Positions 1 through 6,477 of a stretch of 6,784 bases of DNA are shown here, one piece after another (positions within the stretch are counted from its first letter, which is position 1; each line of letters starts with the position of its first letter). The notes under the pieces were generated by a model. The model did no database searches and was not told the origin of the DNA. It saw only the letters and a list, made by a program, of their open reading frames with translations. Made by a program: the position numbers and the translations under genes. Source of the stretch: Candidatus Dormiibacterota bacterium (lineage in GTDB: Bacteria; Chloroflexota; Dormibacteria; UBA8260); contig CATPCA010000142.1 in the NCBI GenBank assembly GCA_955652545.1, forward strand, positions 1-6,784, written 5' to 3'.

Positions 1-584
1 AGGAGGTGAAGCCGCCGACCGTCTTCACCAAGGCGATAACCACCATCGCCGGCCCCTATGACGACATCCGTATCGATGCATCCGTGAGCACCAAGATCGA
101 CTGGGAGGTCGAGCTCGGAGTCATCATCGGGCGCCGCGGGGCGAACATCCAGCGTGCCAGAGCCCTCAACCATGTGTTCGGCTACACGGTGCTCAACGAC
201 GTCACCGCCCGCGACATCCAGTACGAGTGGGGTGGACAGTTCTTCAAGGGCAAGAGCCTGGACGGGTTCTGCCCGGTGGGTCCGTGGGTGCTGACCAGCG
301 ATGAGGTGCCCGACGTGCAAGCCCTTCAGCTGCGGCTCAGGGTCAATGGCGAGCTCAAGCAGGACGGGAACACCGCGGACATGATCTACCCCGTCGACGC
401 CATCATCGAGTGGCTCTCAAAGGGGATGACGCTTCTCCCCGGGATGCTCATCGCCACCGGCACACCCGATGGCGTCGGCTTCGCCCGCACGCCCCCGGAA
501 TTCCTGCAGCCCGGCGACGTGATGGAGACCGAGATCGAGGGCATCGGACTGCTCCGCAACAACGTGGTCGCCGCATCGGCATAG
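1..584 (+). CDS. Fumarylacetoacetate hydrolase (FAH) family protein, 5' end outside the window
   Basis: This is the catalytic domain of an FAH-superfamily enzyme. The family hydrolyses, hydrates or decarboxylates 2-oxo acids using a divalent metal and includes FAHD1/YcgM-type acylpyruvate hydrolases and HpcG/HpcE-type enzymes of aromatic catabolism. The frame is open from the first base, so the roughly 60-90 N-terminal residues expected for a 250-300 aa family member lie to the left. Visible signatures are the metal-binding E-x-E in DWEVELG (Glu codons at 105 and 111), the Asp of VLNDVTARD (codon 198), the Lys of GKSLDG (codon 252), the YPVDAIIEWLS helix, the TGTPDGVG loop, and the closing GDVMETEIEGIG segment. 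The gene ends 21 nt before a CHA aldolase-like gene, so it probably acts in the same catabolic route. Exact substrate is undetermined; oxaloacetate decarboxylase or 2-oxo-enoate hydratase/hydrolase activity are the main options. Confidence 0.92.
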   Translation, partial: EVKPPTVFTKAITTIAGPYDDIRIDASVSTKIDWEVELGVIIGRRGANIQRARALNHVFGYTVLNDVTARDIQYEWGGQFFKGKSLDGFCPVGPWVLTSDEVPDVQALQLRLRVNGELKQDGNTADMIYPVDAIIEWLSKGMTLLPGMLIATGTPDGVGFARTPPEFLQPGDVMETEIEGIGLLRNNVVAASA

Positions 585-593
585 ACCGTCGGC

Positions 594-598
594 GAGGA
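594..598 (+). promoter_or_regulatory. Ribosome binding site for the aldolase-like gene
   Basis: GAGGA lies 7 nt before the ATG at 606, in the short gap after the FAH-family stop codon. It is one of the few convincing Shine-Dalgarno sites here and supports 606 as the start. Confidence 0.6.
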
Positions 599-605
599 TT
601 GGCCC

Positions 606-1292
606 ATGGCTCTCGAACACGTTGTGGTGCGCACCATCGTCCGTGCCGATGCGACGGTGGTGGCGAGACTTGCCGCGGTCGGGGTCGTCGCCGCGCACGA
701 GGCTCAGGGCAGACGCGGCCTGCTCGATCCCGCGGTGCGTCCCATCCAGACAGGCGTTCGAGTGGCGGGACCCGCGGTGACGGTACTCTGCCGGCCGGGA
801 GACAACCTGATGATTCACCTGGCGGTGGAACACTGTCAGCCCGGCGATGTCCTCGTCGTCGCCATGTCGTCGGCGAGCAGTGACGGCATGCTCGGTGAGC
901 TGCTGGCAACGTCGCTTCGCGTTCACGGAGCCATCGCCGCGGTCGTCGACGCCGGCGTGCGCGACGTGGCGGAACTGCGCGCCATGGAATTCCCCGTGTG
1001 GTCGCGATGGATCTCCGCGCGGGGGACCACCAAGCGCGGAGCCGGCGCGGTGAATCGGCCCATTGTCTGCGCGGATCAGGCGGTTGCCGCCGGCGACGTG
1101 ATCGTCGCCGATGACGACGGTGTGGTCTGCGTGCCGCAGCACAGCGCCGGCCAGGTGGCTGACGACGCGGAACGACGCGTGGCGCACGAGTACGCAACTC
1201 GCGCCCGCCTCGCCGCCGGCGAGCTGACTGTGGATCTGCTCGGGCTGCGGGAGGTCGCCGATCGAGCCGGGATCACGTCCATCGACCGATGA
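606..1292 (+). CDS. 4-carboxy-4-hydroxy-2-oxoadipate (CHA) aldolase / oxaloacetate decarboxylase-like protein (RraA-fold)
   Basis: The 228-residue product fits the class II pyruvate aldolases of the HMG/CHA aldolase family (LigK, GalC, ProA). These split CHA into pyruvate and oxaloacetate at the end of the protocatechuate 4,5-cleavage and gallate pathways, and can also decarboxylate oxaloacetate. Family hallmarks are SDGMLGELLATS (about residues 92-103), the DAGVRDV strand with Arg119-Asp120 matching the substrate/metal-binding Arg-Asp pair, MEFPVWSRWISARGT (about 126-140), the GDVIVADDDGVVCVP strand, and the C-terminal LAAGELTVDLLGLR. The fold is shared with RraA, the RNase E inhibitor, but the length and the GELLATS and C-terminal motifs favour the aldolase branch. 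The start is set by GAGGA upstream. The gene sits between an FAH-family gene and a permease, with its stop overlapping the permease start (ATGA), so it is probably operonic. Substrate specificity is inferred from family only. Confidence 0.85.
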   Translation: MALEHVVVRTIVRADATVVARLAAVGVVAAHEAQGRRGLLDPAVRPIQTGVRVAGPAVTVLCRPGDNLMIHLAVEHCQPGDVLVVAMSSASSDGMLGELLATSLRVHGAIAAVVDAGVRDVAELRAMEFPVWSRWISARGTTKRGAGAVNRPIVCADQAVAAGDVIVADDDGVVCVPQHSAGQVADDAERRVAHEYATRARLAAGELTVDLLGLREVADRAGITSIDR

Positions 1293-2050
1293 TCCACCTC
1301 GACGCCGCCGGACTGGCGCTGGTGGCGGCCGCAGCGCTGCTGGCCGGCGCCGTCAACGCCGTGGCCGGTGGCGGCACGCTGCTGTCCTTTCCCGCGCTGC
1401 TCCTGCTGGGTTTCCCCGCGCTCACGGCCAATGTCACCAGCACGCTGGGATTGGTGCTCGGGTACGCCGGCGGCAGCATCGCGTACCGGGACGAGCTCTC
1501 ACTCCAGCGCGACCGTGTTCTCTTCCTCACACCGATCAGCGTCGTCGGCGCGCTCGGGGGCGCGTTCTTGCTGACCCGTACGTCGCCCGCAGTGTTCGCC
1601 GCGGTCGTGCCGTGGCTCATCCTGCTGGCATGCGGTCTCTTGCTGTTGCAGCCGGTGGTGACCTCGCGAGTGCGTTCGCGACGACCGGAGCACGAGCAAC
1701 ACCGCTCCCCGATACTCGCCGCCGCACAGCTGCTCGGTGGAGTCTATGGCGCTTTCTTCGGCGCCGGGCTCGGGGTGATGATGCTCGCAGTGCTTGGGCT
1801 CTTCATCCGCGACGACCTGCAGCGCCTCAACGCCCTGAAAGGGATGATGTCACTGACCATCAACGTGGTCGCGGCGGTGTACTTCGCCCTCTTTGGACCC
1901 GTATCCTGGATCGTTGTCGCGGTGATGCTGCCGGCGAGTGCGGCTGGTGGTTTCGCCGGAGTGGCGCTGGCCCGCCGTTTGTCTCCGACGGTGCTGCGCG
2001 CCGTGGTTGTCGCGCTCGGCGTGGCATTTGCCGTGCATCTGCTGATGTAG
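1289..2050 (+). CDS. TauE/SafE-family (DUF81) membrane permease
   Basis: The product is a 253-residue, very hydrophobic integral membrane protein. The N-terminal half carries the family signature AGAVNAVAGGGTLLSFPALL (about residues 19-38). Hydrophobic stretches lie at roughly 5-28, 35-63, 77-98 and 102-124, followed by a charged loop (about 126-142). The second half begins with a repeat-like GGVYGAFFGAGLGVMML (about 150-166), with further segments near 185-204, 206-228 and 235-253. About eight membrane passes and two homologous halves are typical. The family exports or imports small anions, including sulfite, sulfoacetate and other organic acids. Its ATG overlaps the aldolase stop in an ATGA arrangement with no Shine-Dalgarno, implying translational coupling. 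Context suggests transport of the organic acid degraded by the upstream enzymes, but the sequence does not reveal the substrate. Confidence 0.88.
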   Translation: MIHLDAAGLALVAAAALLAGAVNAVAGGGTLLSFPALLLLGFPALTANVTSTLGLVLGYAGGSIAYRDELSLQRDRVLFLTPISVVGALGGAFLLTRTSPAVFAAVVPWLILLACGLLLLQPVVTSRVRSRRPEHEQHRSPILAAAQLLGGVYGAFFGAGLGVMMLAVLGLFIRDDLQRLNALKGMMSLTINVVAAVYFALFGPVSWIVVAVMLPASAAGGFAGVALARRLSPTVLRAVVVALGVAFAVHLLM

Positions 2051-2188
2051 CCTCCCGGCGGCCTTTCATTCAGCATCCCCTGCACCGTACGCGGCGCATC
2101 GCTGGGCGTCGACAACCTGGACGTGCTGCCGCGCTCGCCACCCGCGGTCGCCGGTGAGCCCACGCGCCACCCGTGTCACACTTGACCC
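2051..2188. other. 138-nt intergenic region, likely boundary between two transcription units
   Basis: This is the only gap over 100 nt in the window. No hairpin followed by a T-run is visible, so no intrinsic terminator can be called after the permease. A short perfect palindrome, GTGT-C-ACAC, sits at 2173-2181 just before the dipeptidase start. A poor -10-like hexamer, CACACT (2177-2182), is placed where a leaderless transcript would need one. No coding potential consistent with the flanking genes was seen. Confidence 0.45.
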
Positions 2189-3394
2189 GTGGGGCGAGAG
2201 CATTTCCTGGGCGCGTCGCGAGAGCTTCTCTCACGCACACCATTGGTCGACGGTCACAACGACCTGGCGTGGGCAATGCGCTGCTTGGCAGAGTCCGGCG
2301 CCACCCCGTTGGACATCGCCAATCGCCAGACTGCTACGCGCACGGACCTACCTCGACTGCGCGAAGGCTGTGTCGGCGCCCAGTTCTGGTCGGTGTACGT
2401 TCCATCGACGCTGGCCGGCGACTCGGCGGTGACCGCGACACTGGAGCAGATCGATTTCGTGCACACGATGATCACACGGCATTCAGATCACCTGGGCCTG
2501 GCGCTGACGGCCGATCAGGTGGACGCTGTGTTTGCGCGCGGTGCCATCGCGTCACTTCTCGGAGCGGAGGGAGGGCATTCGATCGGATGCTCGATTGGTG
2601 CTCTGCGGATGCTGTATGCGCTTGGCGTGCGCTACCTCACCCTGACTCACAACGACAACGTCGCGTGGGCCGACTCGGCGACCGATGAGCCCCAGCTCGG
2701 CGGGCTGAGCCCCTTCGGTCACGAGGTCGTCCGCGAGATGAATCGCCTGGGCATGCTGGTCGATCTCTCCCACGTCAGCGCGGCGACGATGCTGGATGCC
2801 CTCGCGGTCAGCGAGGCGCCGGTCATCTTCAGCCACTCCTCGTGCCGTGAGCTCGTTGATCATCCCCGGAATGTTCCCGACCTCGTGCTTGGCAGCCTCG
2901 CCGGCAACGGCGGTGTCTGCATGGTCACCTTCGTGCCCGACTTCGTCTCGTCGGAGTGCAACGCGTGGGCGGCCACGCTGGCTGCAGCCATGGCCCGGAG
3001 TGGGCTGGATCCGCGCCATGTGTCGGGTGAGGGCGAGCGGTTTGCCTCGGAGTACCGGGCGACGCATCCGCGGCCCAGAGCGACGACGGCGCTGGTTGCC
3101 GACCATGTCGAGCACGTGCGCGATGTCGCCGGCGTCGAGCACGTTGGTATCGGTGGCGATTTCGACGGCTGCGATGACCTGCCCGACGGGTTGGAGGACG
3201 TCGCCCACTATCCGACGCTGTTTGCCGAGCTGCTCGACCGAGGCTGGTCGGAGCAGGAGTGCCGTCAACTCGCGGGCGGAAACCTCCTCCGGGTGATGCG
3301 TGATGCCGAGGCGGCGGCCACCCAGGCCCAGGCTGCACGACAGCCGTCACGCGCCACGATCGCGAGCCTTGATCGACCTGATCGCCCGAACTGA
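2189..3394 (+). CDS. Membrane dipeptidase-type zinc peptidase (peptidase family M19, renal dipeptidase-like)
   Basis: The 401-residue protein belongs to the M19 amidohydrolase-fold dipeptidases, binuclear zinc enzymes that cleave dipeptides and often accept a D-residue at the C-terminal side. All expected ligands are seen: His23 and Asp25 in VDGHNDLAWAMR, Glu127 in LLGAEGGHSIG, His195 in VDLSHVS and His216 in IFSHSS. The substrate-side HPRNVPD (225-231), the HVGIGGDFDG block with its conserved Asp, and the closing GGNLLRVMRDAE helix are also present. No signal peptide or lipobox is apparent, so it is probably cytoplasmic. GTG 2189 is practically forced because an in-frame TGA lies at 2183-2185 and the zinc motif begins about 20 codons later. 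No Shine-Dalgarno precedes it. The last 25 or so residues are an Ala/Arg/Asp-rich tail beyond the family core. The stop shares one base with the lysA start (TGATG), so the two are translationally coupled. Confidence 0.93.
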   Translation: MGREHFLGASRELLSRTPLVDGHNDLAWAMRCLAESGATPLDIANRQTATRTDLPRLREGCVGAQFWSVYVPSTLAGDSAVTATLEQIDFVHTMITRHSDHLGLALTADQVDAVFARGAIASLLGAEGGHSIGCSIGALRMLYALGVRYLTLTHNDNVAWADSATDEPQLGGLSPFGHEVVREMNRLGMLVDLSHVSAATMLDALAVSEAPVIFSHSSCRELVDHPRNVPDLVLGSLAGNGGVCMVTFVPDFVSSECNAWAATLAAAMARSGLDPRHVSGEGERFASEYRATHPRPRATTALVADHVEHVRDVAGVEHVGIGGDFDGCDDLPDGLEDVAHYPTLFAELLDRGWSEQECRQLAGGNLLRVMRDAEAAATQAQAARQPSRATIASLDRPDRPN

Positions 3395-4713
3395 TGGGGT
3401 GGACATTCCCGAGCCAGCTGCTGCCATCGTCGGCGCGGAGCGGCGACGCGGGCCTGCAGATCGGTGGCATCCCACTGTCCGCATTGGCCGAGGAGCACGG
3501 CACACCGCTGATCGTCTACGACGAGGACCATGTGCGGCAGCGTTGCGCCGAGATCATGCGGGCCTTTCCCGATGGCGCCGCCTACGCGGGGAAAGCCTTC
3601 CTCTGCCGCTCGATGGCCCGACTGGTCCACGAGGAGGGGCTGGGCATCGACGTGGCCAGCTCCGGAGAGGTCGCCATCGCGATGGCGGGCGGGGTGCCTG
3701 CGACAGCGCTGACCCTGCATGGCAACAACAAGTCCAACGCTGAGCTTGGCGCGGCCATCGCTGCCGGGATCGGACGGATCGTCATCGACTCCTGGGACGA
3801 GTACGACCGCCTGTCCGCTCTCGCCGACGCGCATGGCTCCCGTCGCGCTGTGGCGCTCCGCGTCAATCCCGGGGTGATCGCCGCCACGCACCGGTCGGTC
3901 ATGACCGGCCACGCTGCCTCGAAATTCGGCGTCGCCATCGCGGGGGGCGAAGCGGCCGCCCTGGTGGCTCGCATCCAGGCCACACCGCACCTCGAGCTGA
4001 CGGGCATCCACGTCCACGCTGGATCGCAGATCACCGACCTCGAGCCGTTGGGGCAAGCCATCGCAGCGGCCGCCGCCATCGCGAGGGACTGCGGGGCGGC
4101 CGAATTGATCGTGGGCGGCGGCATCGGTGTCGCCTACACGGTGGGGCAGCCGTCGACCGAGATTGCCGACTGGGGCGCGGTGGCGCACACGGCCGCGCAC
4201 GCGAGCGGATTCGTGGGGCGGATTCTCGCCGAGCCGGGGAGAACCATCGCAGCCACCGCCGCGGTCACCGTCTACACGATCGGGACCATCAAGCGACTCG
4301 CGGAGCGCACGATTCTCCTCGCCATCGACGGCGGCATCAGCGACAACCCCCGGCCCGCTCTGTACGGGAGCTCCTACCAGCCGATACTGGTTGACCACCC
4401 TTCGGTCGCGGAGCCCGGGCTGGCTGGTCCCTACACCGTGGTCGGGAAGAACTGCGAGTCGAGCGATACGTTCGCCCGTGACATCGCGCTGCCGGCAGCG
4501 CCACGGCTTGGGGATCTGCTCTGCCTACCCGTGACCGGGGCATACACGTACTCGATGTCGTCCAACTACAACGGCCTCTGCCGTTCGGCTGTTGTCATGG
4601 TCAGCCACGGGCGTGGCCGGGTCATCGTGCGACGCGAGAGCATCGCTGACCTCCTGCGATCCGACGTCGTCGATGTCGAGAGCCATCCAGGGCGCCAGGC
4701 CCCCGCATCCTGA
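3394..4713 (+). CDS. lysA: Diaminopimelate decarboxylase (LysA)
   Basis: This 439-residue fold-type III PLP enzyme should decarboxylate meso-diaminopimelate to L-lysine, the last step of lysine biosynthesis, in the cytoplasm. The N-terminal IGGIPLSALAEEHGTPLIVYDE block is followed by YAGKAFLC with the Schiff-base Lys67, EEGLGIDVASSGE, LHGNNKS and the IVIDSWDE strand. Then come KFGV, HVHAGSQI (His206-Ile212), the PLP-phosphate loop GGGIG (241-245), EPGR (280-283), the DGGISDNPRPALYG loop, the intersubunit active-site motif CESSD starting at Cys354, and TGAYTYSMSSNYN near the C-terminus. The length matches actinobacterial LysA (about 440-450 aa). The ATG overlaps the dipeptidase stop by one base and lacks a Shine-Dalgarno, implying coupling. 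It is not next to argS, hom or thrC, the frequent actinobacterial neighbours, so it could be a second copy or act on a related D-amino-acid centre. No catalytic residue appears lost. Confidence 0.92.
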   Translation: MGWTFPSQLLPSSARSGDAGLQIGGIPLSALAEEHGTPLIVYDEDHVRQRCAEIMRAFPDGAAYAGKAFLCRSMARLVHEEGLGIDVASSGEVAIAMAGGVPATALTLHGNNKSNAELGAAIAAGIGRIVIDSWDEYDRLSALADAHGSRRAVALRVNPGVIAATHRSVMTGHAASKFGVAIAGGEAAALVARIQATPHLELTGIHVHAGSQITDLEPLGQAIAAAAAIARDCGAAELIVGGGIGVAYTVGQPSTEIADWGAVAHTAAHASGFVGRILAEPGRTIAATAAVTVYTIGTIKRLAERTILLAIDGGISDNPRPALYGSSYQPILVDHPSVAEPGLAGPYTVVGKNCESSDTFARDIALPAAPRLGDLLCLPVTGAYTYSMSSNYNGLCRSAVVMVSHGRGRVIVRRESIADLLRSDVVDVESHPGRQAPAS

Positions 4714-4747
4714 ACCGGGGACGTCGGCGCGCTCACTCCGACCTGCT

Positions 4748-5863
4748 ATGACAGTCGCCATGACCAGCACAATGCCGGCTCGTCGTGGCTCCGCCGTCGG
4801 TTCGTCGGCCGAAGTCGCTCCCGTGCGCCTCGCCGGCATGGGAACGGCCACGCCACCGCGCCGGGTCAGCCGGCAGGAGGTGGTTGACGTCCTCCCTCAG
4901 CTCTGGCCGCAGCTGGCCAGACGGACCTCACTGCTCGTCGATCCTCTCGACGACGGGTATCGCCATCTTTTGCGCGATCCCGTCGAGATGCTCACCGCTC
5001 TGTCGCTCAGCGAGCAGACCGCGCAGTACCTTGAAGCCGCACCCCGTCTCGCCGTCGCGGCGGCGGATCGGGCCATCGCCTCTGCCGGCGATCGGCGCGA
5101 GAACATCGGGTTGGTGGTGGTGGCGTCCTGCACCGGCTTCGTCCTCCCGGGGCTCGACGCCCATCTCATCCCGATGCTGGGCCTTCGTCCTGACGTCCTC
5201 CGGCTGCCGATGATGCAACTCGGCTGTGCCGGTGGCGCCGGTGGTCTGGCGCGTGCGGCCGATTGGGCGCGCGCGCATCCCGGGCAGCGGGCGCTGGTCA
5301 TCGCCGTCGAGCTGACATCGCTCACCTTCCGCCCCCACGACCACTCCCTCGACAACCTCCTGAGCGCCCTGGTGTTCGGCGACGGGGCGGGCGCAGTCGT
5401 GGTCGAGGCAGGCGGCGGCGACGCGGCGGACGGTTTCCATGTTGGTCGGGTCAGCAGCGTGCTCGTGCCCGACACCGTCGACGCGCTGGGGTATCAGCTC
5501 GCGGACGATGGCTACCGCGTGATCCTGTCGCGCAAGCTTCCCGCAACGCTGGCGGCGGCGCTTCCCGCGCTGGTCGACGACTTCTGCGGCAGCGATGTCG
5601 CCGCCGGGCTGGACGCTGTTGCCCTGCACCCGGGTGGCAGCGCCATCGTCGACTCCGTCGCCAACTGCCTTGGACTCCATGAGGAGCAGCTCGCTGCCAC
5701 CAGGACCGTGCTGCGGACCACGGGCAACACCTCGTCGGCGGCGATCTTCTTCGTGCTCGAACAGCTTGCCGCGTCGCTCCCGTCGCCCTCCGGCCGCGGA
5801 CTCATCCTCGGTTTCGGTCCCGGTCTCACCGTCGAGCTGCTGGAGCTCGCGTGGGAGTGCTGA
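4748..5863 (+). CDS. Type III polyketide synthase (chalcone/stilbene synthase family)
   Basis: This homodimeric thiolase-fold enzyme extends an acyl-CoA starter with malonyl-CoA units and cyclises the product to a pyrone or resorcinol. From the ATG at 4748 it is 371 aa, a normal length. The catalytic triad is complete: Cys160 (in QLGCAGGAGG), His294 (in ALHPGGSAIVD) and Asn327 (in TTGNTSSA), close to Cys164/His303/Asn336 of alfalfa chalcone synthase. Other marks are VASCTGFVLPGLDAHL, the VFGDGAGAVVV strand and the C-terminal GFGPGLT loop (355-361). ATGs at 4760 and 4772 are alternative starts; none has a good Shine-Dalgarno. The open frame continues upstream to 4592, but that part overlaps lysA and lacks family sequence. 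The gene begins 34 nt after lysA and its end overlaps the next gene by 13 nt. With the ICMT-type partner it most resembles BpsA/SrsA-type enzymes that use long acyl starters; starter choice and product are inferred. Confidence 0.93.
   Translation: MTVAMTSTMPARRGSAVGSSAEVAPVRLAGMGTATPPRRVSRQEVVDVLPQLWPQLARRTSLLVDPLDDGYRHLLRDPVEMLTALSLSEQTAQYLEAAPRLAVAAADRAIASAGDRRENIGLVVVASCTGFVLPGLDAHLIPMLGLRPDVLRLPMMQLGCAGGAGGLARAADWARAHPGQRALVIAVELTSLTFRPHDHSLDNLLSALVFGDGAGAVVVEAGGGDAADGFHVGRVSSVLVPDTVDALGYQLADDGYRVILSRKLPATLAAALPALVDDFCGSDVAAGLDAVALHPGGSAIVDSVANCLGLHEEQLAATRTVLRTTGNTSSAAIFFVLEQLAASLPSPSGRGLILGFGPGLTVELLELAWEC
5842..5845 (+). promoter_or_regulatory. Ribosome binding site for the methyltransferase gene, inside the PKS reading frame
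   Basis: GGAG lies 5 nt before the GTG at 5851. It favours that GTG over the in-frame GTG two codons later (5857), which has GGGAG directly against it with no spacing. Confidence 0.5.
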
Positions 5864-6477
5864 CGCCGCGGACCCGGACCGCGCTGGTGGCACTCCTGGC
5901 AGCTCAGCGGATCGCCGAGCTTCGCCGCTCCGCCCGCAACCGCCTGCGGACGGGCAACGGCGTGCCGTCGTCGCCCGGCACCTACCCGGCCATGGTGGCC
6001 GCACACGTCGCCCTGTTCGTCACCGCCGCCTGGCCGGGCCGCCGCCGCGACATTCCCGTGTCGGTGGAGGCCGTCGCGCTGGCGGGAGTCGCCGCCGCCA
6101 CATGCCTGCGACTGAGCGTCATCCGCACGCTCGGCGACAGTTGGAACGTCACTGCGCACGTGTCCCCATCGACGACGGTGATCACGTCCGGGCCGTACCG
6201 CCGGCTCCGCCACCCGAACTACACCGCCGTCGCGCTCGAGTTCGCCTGCTTGCCGCTTGCGGCGGGGAGGGTGCGGGAGGCGGTGTTTCTCTCCGTCGCC
6301 GACGCACTGGTCCTGTGGCCGCGCGTGCGTGCCGAGGAGGCGCTCCTCGACGGCCTGACCGGCTACCGCGAGGCCTTCGCCGGCGTCCCCCGGTTCGTTC
6401 CGCTGCCCGGCCGGCGCAGTAACAGCCCCGCGAGAGTGATCCAGTCGCGGACGGTCAGCTTGTCGAAGCCCCAGTAG
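5851..6477 (+). CDS. Isoprenylcysteine carboxyl methyltransferase (ICMT)-family membrane methyltransferase
   Basis: The 208-residue product belongs to the ICMT/phospholipid methyltransferase-like family of SAM-dependent integral membrane enzymes. The diagnostic C-terminal half has RTLGDSWNVTAHV, ITSGPYRRLRHPNYTAV (SAM-binding GPYR and RHPNY, about residues 111-130), a hydrophobic segment, then RVRAEEALL and GYREAFAGVPRFVP. Hydrophobic stretches near 9-18, 47-60, 72-86 and 128-160 suggest four or more membrane passes. Next to type III PKS genes, relatives such as BpsB and SrsB O-methylate alkylpyrones or alkylresorcinols, so this protein probably methylates the product of the preceding gene at the membrane. 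Its GTG start overlaps the PKS stop by 13 nt, implying tight coupling. The last 20 or so codons after PRFVPLPG look non-conserved and run antisense into the converging oxidoreductase gene. Confidence 0.88.
   Translation: MGVLTPRTRTALVALLAAQRIAELRRSARNRLRTGNGVPSSPGTYPAMVAAHVALFVTAAWPGRRRDIPVSVEAVALAGVAAATCLRLSVIRTLGDSWNVTAHVSPSTTVITSGPYRRLRHPNYTAVALEFACLPLAAGRVREAVFLSVADALVLWPRVRAEEALLDGLTGYREAFAGVPRFVPLPGRRSNSPARVIQSRTVSLSKPQ
6363..6477. other. Convergent overlap of two protein-coding genes (115 nt)
   Basis: The plus-strand methyltransferase frame stops with TAG at 6475-6477, while the minus-strand oxidoreductase frame stops at 6363-6365. Both ends are therefore encoded on opposite strands of the same 115 bases. 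The conserved ICMT tail (to about 6411) faces the non-conserved oxidoreductase tail, and the oxidoreductase segment WGFDKLTVRDW faces the non-conserved methyltransferase tail. There is no room for a bidirectional terminator between the stop codons. Confidence 0.75.

Noticed and set aside
1..8. AGGAGGTG at the very left edge, resembling a perfect ribosome binding site with a GTG start at 6
   Set aside because: The GTG lies inside the purine run with no spacing, the frame is open to the window edge, and starting there would remove the N-terminal part expected of FAH proteins. It reads as internal codons Glu-Val-Lys.
606..1292. Annotation as RraA, regulator of ribonuclease E
   Set aside because: RraA proteins are shorter (about 160 aa) and lack the GELLATS and C-terminal LAAGEL-x-x-D motifs. 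The 228-aa length and catabolic neighbours fit the aldolase branch.
2130..2160. Possible hairpin in the intergenic region (GCTC..CACC with GGTGAGC) as a terminator
   Set aside because: The stem needs a bulge, is short, and has no T-run after it, so it does not qualify as an intrinsic terminator.
3265..4398. Long minus-strand open frame opposite lysA
   Set aside because: Its translation is rich in Arg, Gly, Asp and His with no recognisable motif. It is the GC-rich antisense shadow of a gene with complete LysA motifs.
4928..6004. Long minus-strand open frame opposite the PKS
   Set aside because: It has biased composition and no domain signature, while the plus strand carries the full catalytic triad. 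It is a shadow frame.
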